DNA of 24,637 nt from Chlamydiota bacterium (GTDB taxonomy: Bacteria > Chlamydiota > Chlamydiia > Chlamydiales > SM23-39). Of the stretch, positions 22,579 to 24,637 are shown piece by piece. Position 1 is the first letter of the stretch, and each line of letters opens with the position of its first letter. The notes below the pieces were generated by a model that saw only the letters and a program-made list of their open reading frames with translations, had not been told where the DNA came from and made no database searches. Made by a program: the position numbers and the translations under genes. Location: contig JAJFMM010000028.1 of NCBI GenBank assembly GCA_021772165.1, positions 1 to 24,637 on the forward strand, written 5' to 3'.

Positions 22579-22640
22579 CTTTGTTTTGATTGTTGTATAA
22601 TTAGTGCATTAATGGATAAAAAAACAATAGGGAGTTAATT

Positions 22641-22907
22641 ATGTTTAGTTCGAGAGTCGAGGAAAGTTTAAAAATGCATCCCCCGGAACAGTTTGGAAAA
22701 ACACACCATGTGAAACATGATCCAAAGGTACTTGAGGCCTATTTTGCAGCCAAAGGTGGAGAATCATCGGGCGCTCAAGGCAAGCCATTAGCACCTGGAA
22801 GGGTAGCTAGAGGCGGAGACATGTCTGGAGCAGCAGAAGCATTGGATAACGGCGTAATTGCTGCGGCTGAATGTGCAGCGCTTTGTAACGCTTGCACTAT
22901 CCTTTAA
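22641..22907 (+). CDS. 88-residue protein with CaaX-like C-terminus CTIL
   Basis: A monocistronic small gene with its own promoter, a strong ribosome binding site and a terminator hairpin. The N-terminal half is polar and His-rich (MHPPEQFGKTHHVKHDPK). Residues 40-60 are Gly/Ala/Ser-rich, and the last 25 are Ala-rich helix ending AAECAALCNACTIL, with Cys78, Cys82 and Cys85. No domain is recognised and no signal peptide is present. The tail LCxxCTIL is shared with the protein at 17379-17588. It would fit host geranylgeranylation at Cys85 with nearby Cys82 available for palmitoylation, if the protein reaches host cytosol. Alternatives are metal binding by the CxxC pair or disulfide formation. 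Confidence 0.75.
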   Translation: MFSSRVEESLKMHPPEQFGKTHHVKHDPKVLEAYFAAKGGESSGAQGKPLAPGRVARGGDMSGAAEALDNGVIAAAECAALCNACTIL

Positions 22908-22922
22908 TCAATTTTCAATGAT

Positions 22923-22947
22923 CGGGCTCCTTATCACAAGGAGCCCG
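22923..22947. terminator. Bidirectional terminator hairpin between convergent genes
   Basis: A perfect 10-bp stem, CGGGCTCCTT with AAGGAGCCCG, and a 5-nt loop ATCAC. It lies between the ends of the 88-codon gene (+) and fabI (-), 5 bp from the fabI stop. There is no long T run on either side, so termination may be weaker than for a textbook intrinsic terminator. Confidence 0.75.
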
Positions 22948-22952
22948 CTGAC

Positions 22953-23879
22953 TTAGTTAGAGGTTGCGTAGATCGGATTTTTCTGTAGAGCTGCGCTGTC
23001 AATTGCCATGCCCATCGCATGGAGGCCATTGTCAACATAGAGCACTTCACCCGTAATCGCAGAGGCGAGAGGGGAGAGTAGGAATGTTGCTGCACTGGCT
23101 ACTTCTTCCGCTTCCAAATCCTTATCTTTCAACGGTGCATTGGCTTTCGAATAAGCGATCATGTCATCGATCATGCCGATGGCCCTCGCTGCTCGACTGC
23201 GTAGAGGTCCTGCTGAAATTGCATTCACGCGGATGTTCCACTTGCGGCCGGCTTCCCAAGCAAGAGTACGAGTATCGCTTTCGAGCGCAGCTTTTGCAGA
23301 ACTCATCCCACCGCCGTATCCCGGGATCGCCTTCACTGAAGCGATGTAGGTGAGGGAGAGGGCTGCGGCTTTCTCTGACATGAGAGGGCCGAAGTGTGAA
23401 AGGAGGCTAACGAAAGAGTAAGAGGATGCGCTCATCGCAGCGAGATAGCCTTGGCGAGAAGTATCCAGGAGATTTTTGGTTACTTCGGGAGCATTGGCCA
23501 GAGAGTGAACCAGAATGTCGATCTGTCCAAAATCTTTTTGCACTAGCTCAGCTACCTCGGAGATCGTGTAGCCGCTTAGCTTGGCGTAGCGCTTGTTCTC
23601 GGCAATAGCGGCCGGGACGTCTTCCGGACGGTCGAAGGCTGCGTCGATCGGATAGATCTTAGCAACTTCCATCAAACTGCCATCGGAGAGCTTTCTGGAT
23701 TCGTCAAACTTGCCATTTTTCCAGGAAGTCGTAAAGATTCCGACGATCGGTGCCCAAGTTCCAATAATTATTTCAGCTCCTGCCTCAGCGAGAGCCTTTG
23801 CGATAGACCAGCCGAAGCCGTGGTCGTCGCCAATACCAGCGATAAAAGCCTTTTTACCCTTTAAATTCATGCCAATCAT
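22953..23879 (-). CDS. fabI: Enoyl-[acyl-carrier-protein] reductase, plant/chlamydial type
   Basis: This enzyme reduces enoyl-ACP with NADH in the last step of the fatty-acid elongation cycle. It has 308 residues, longer than E. coli FabI (262) because of the insertions typical of plant, apicomplexan and chlamydial enzymes (the region about 43-75, TTSWKNGKFDESRKL). Rossmann start: FIAGIGDDHGFGWSIAKALA (12-31). Active site: Tyr178 and Tyr188 with Lys196 in LTYIASVKAIPGYGGGMSSA. Further motifs are DILVHSLANAPEV and NAISAGPLRSRAA. Met1 and Met4 are both possible starts; neither has a strong ribosome binding site. Stands alone, convergent with the 88-codon gene and divergent from parA. Confidence 0.95.
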   Translation of the reverse strand: MIGMNLKGKKAFIAGIGDDHGFGWSIAKALAEAGAEIIIGTWAPIVGIFTTSWKNGKFDESRKLSDGSLMEVAKIYPIDAAFDRPEDVPAAIAENKRYAKLSGYTISEVAELVQKDFGQIDILVHSLANAPEVTKNLLDTSRQGYLAAMSASSYSFVSLLSHFGPLMSEKAAALSLTYIASVKAIPGYGGGMSSAKAALESDTRTLAWEAGRKWNIRVNAISAGPLRSRAARAIGMIDDMIAYSKANAPLKDKDLEAEEVASAATFLLSPLASAITGEVLYVDNGLHAMGMAIDSAALQKNPIYATSN

Positions 23880-23906
23880 AAGATAATTCCGTTTAGTTGC
23901 GCTCTA

Positions 23907-23936
23907 GTTATAGCAGAACGGTTGGGTTAACTTAAA
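23907..23936 (-). promoter_or_regulatory. Possible fabI promoter
   Basis: Minus-strand TTTAAG (23931-23936), 18-bp spacer, TATAAC (23907-23912), leaving a ~20-nt leader to the ATG. The -10 is good, the -35 poor. GTTAAC next to it is an inverted repeat of only 6 bp and probably chance. Confidence 0.3.
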
Positions 23937-23970
23937 GTAAAAAGGGGAGCGGGTAATGTAAATTTTTTTC

Positions 23971-24000
23971 TTGTCACACTCTGTCTCGATGGGCTATAGA
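23971..24000 (+). promoter_or_regulatory. Putative parA promoter
   Basis: TTGTCA (23971-23976), 18-bp spacer, TATAGA (23995-24000). The transcript would carry a leader of about 85 nt before parA, ending in a strong binding site, GGGGAG (24082-24087), 6 nt before the ATG. Confidence 0.45.
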
Positions 24001-24093
24001 TAGAGTAATACTGAAACAATTTGAAGAATCGGGAATTTGAGCAGAAGGTTCTTCAGGTTGTTTCGGTGTAAACAGCTAAGTGGGGAGAATTCC

Positions 24094-24637
24094 ATGCGTA
24101 CGATTGCTATTGTTAATCAGAAGGGCGGGTCCGGTAAAACAACGACCGCTGTAAACCTTGCATCGACGTTGGCCGAGGCGGGCAAAAGGGTGCTGCTCAT
24201 CGACCTCGATCCTCAGGCATCGGCTTCCATGTGGTATGGCATCAAGGACAAGGGAAAAGGTCTTTATGATGTGATGACAGGGGATCTCGGCTTAGAAACA
24301 GCCATTGAAAAGAGTAATTTTGAATCTCTGGACATCATTCCCTCATCGCCTATTTTGGCCGGTCTGGAAAAGGCTCTCGCAAATGAGGTCGCCTCAGAGA
24401 CGATCCTGAAAGACAAAGTGATGCAATTAGCGGACAAGCCGTGGGATTATCTTCTGATCGATTGCCCTCCGACTCTTGGGATTCTATCGCTCAATGCATT
24501 GACAACGGCTAATGAGGTGCTCGTGCCTGTAGAGGCGCATGTGATGGCCTTGCACGGGCTGGTGCAGCTTCTCAAGACGATCAATCTGGTGAAGAGCAGG
24601 CTCAATCCTAAGCTGGAGATCACGGGTATTTTAGCTT
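24094..24637 (+). CDS. parA: ParA/Soj-family chromosome partitioning ATPase, 3'-truncated by the window edge
   Basis: ATG at 24094 follows a strong ribosome binding site (GGGGAG). The frame is open to the window end, giving 181 residues of an expected ~255. The deviant Walker A box KGGSGKTTT has both signature Lys residues (Lys10 and Lys15). Walker A' reads LLIDLDPQASASMWYG, and Walker B LLIDCPPTLGILSLNAL, followed by NEVLVPVEAHVMALHGLVQL. This is typical of small chromosomal ParA/Soj proteins without an N-terminal DNA-binding extension. It works with ParB at parS sites; parB is expected downstream of the window but is not visible. A plasmid-type ParA is less likely given the housekeeping neighbours. 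Confidence 0.93.
   Translation, partial: MRTIAIVNQKGGSGKTTTAVNLASTLAEAGKRVLLIDLDPQASASMWYGIKDKGKGLYDVMTGDLGLETAIEKSNFESLDIIPSSPILAGLEKALANEVASETILKDKVMQLADKPWDYLLIDCPPTLGILSLNALTTANEVLVPVEAHVMALHGLVQLLKTINLVKSRLNPKLEITGILA

Noticed and set aside
22641..22907. Ribosomally made peptide precursor (RiPP) reading of the Cys-containing tail
   Set aside because: No modifying enzyme, transporter or protease gene lies nearby, and the second protein with the same tail is 5 kb away in another context. The CaaX reading explains the exact C-terminal position better.
1..24637. tRNA or rRNA genes
   Set aside because: I found no cloverleaf with a TTCRA loop or rRNA-like sequence in the intergenic spaces.

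Overview
The window reads as chromosome of a chlamydia-like bacterium (Chlamydiae, order Parachlamydiales). The support is indirect but consistent: a four-gene type III secretion translocator/chaperone operon, a plant-type FabI enoyl-ACP reductase, an MlaEFD lipid transporter with only those three genes, HemL, and several proteins with paired membrane helices of the kind these intracellular bacteria use at the inclusion membrane. Base composition looks close to half G+C by eye (not counted), with AT-rich patches at about 10180-10270, 17250-17780 and 22540-22660. Genus cannot be fixed from sequence alone; Criblamydiaceae such as Estrella would fit the composition.

Layout. 1-2274: the 3' part of a large unknown gene (+) meets a small two-helix membrane protein gene (-). 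2471-5253 (-): mlaE-mlaF-mlaD, an inner-membrane lipid transporter. 5446-7974 (-): a four-gene type III secretion operon in the order filament/tip-like protein, SycD/LcrH chaperone, large translocator, small translocator, which resembles Salmonella SPI-2 sseB-sscA-sseC-sseD. Two ~100-bp hairpin repeats of one family lie at the 3' ends of the mla and secretion operons. 8321-10177 (-): a membrane-anchored repeat protein, a likely secreted host-interaction factor. 10275-15523 (-): tamA-tamB, an outer-membrane barrel and its periplasm-spanning partner. 15572-16858 (+): hemL. 16859-17782: a small accessory block with two short minus-strand genes. 17783-20267 (+): nfeD, floA, a 41-codon ORF and a chlamydia-type membrane protein, tightly packed. 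19990-20406 (-): a FliO-like gene lying antisense to the tail of the preceding gene. 20431-22541 (+): a Cof-type HAD phosphatase coupled to an unknown protein. 22641-22907 (+): a second short protein. 22953-23879 (-): fabI. 24094 to the end (+): parA/soj, cut by the window edge.

The most unusual observations are these. Two otherwise unrelated small proteins (69 and 88 residues) end in the same LCxxCTIL tail, which looks like a eukaryotic CaaX prenylation box. A ~170-bp palindromic element occurs twice at about 93% identity; one copy is intergenic and broken, the other is read in frame as 55 codons inside a gene, like the Rickettsia palindromic elements. The FliO-like gene overlaps its convergent neighbour by 278 bp, and the neighbour's overlapped tail is low-complexity Ser/Glu/Pro, suggesting overprinting. 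All comparisons here were made by eye; no database search was run.
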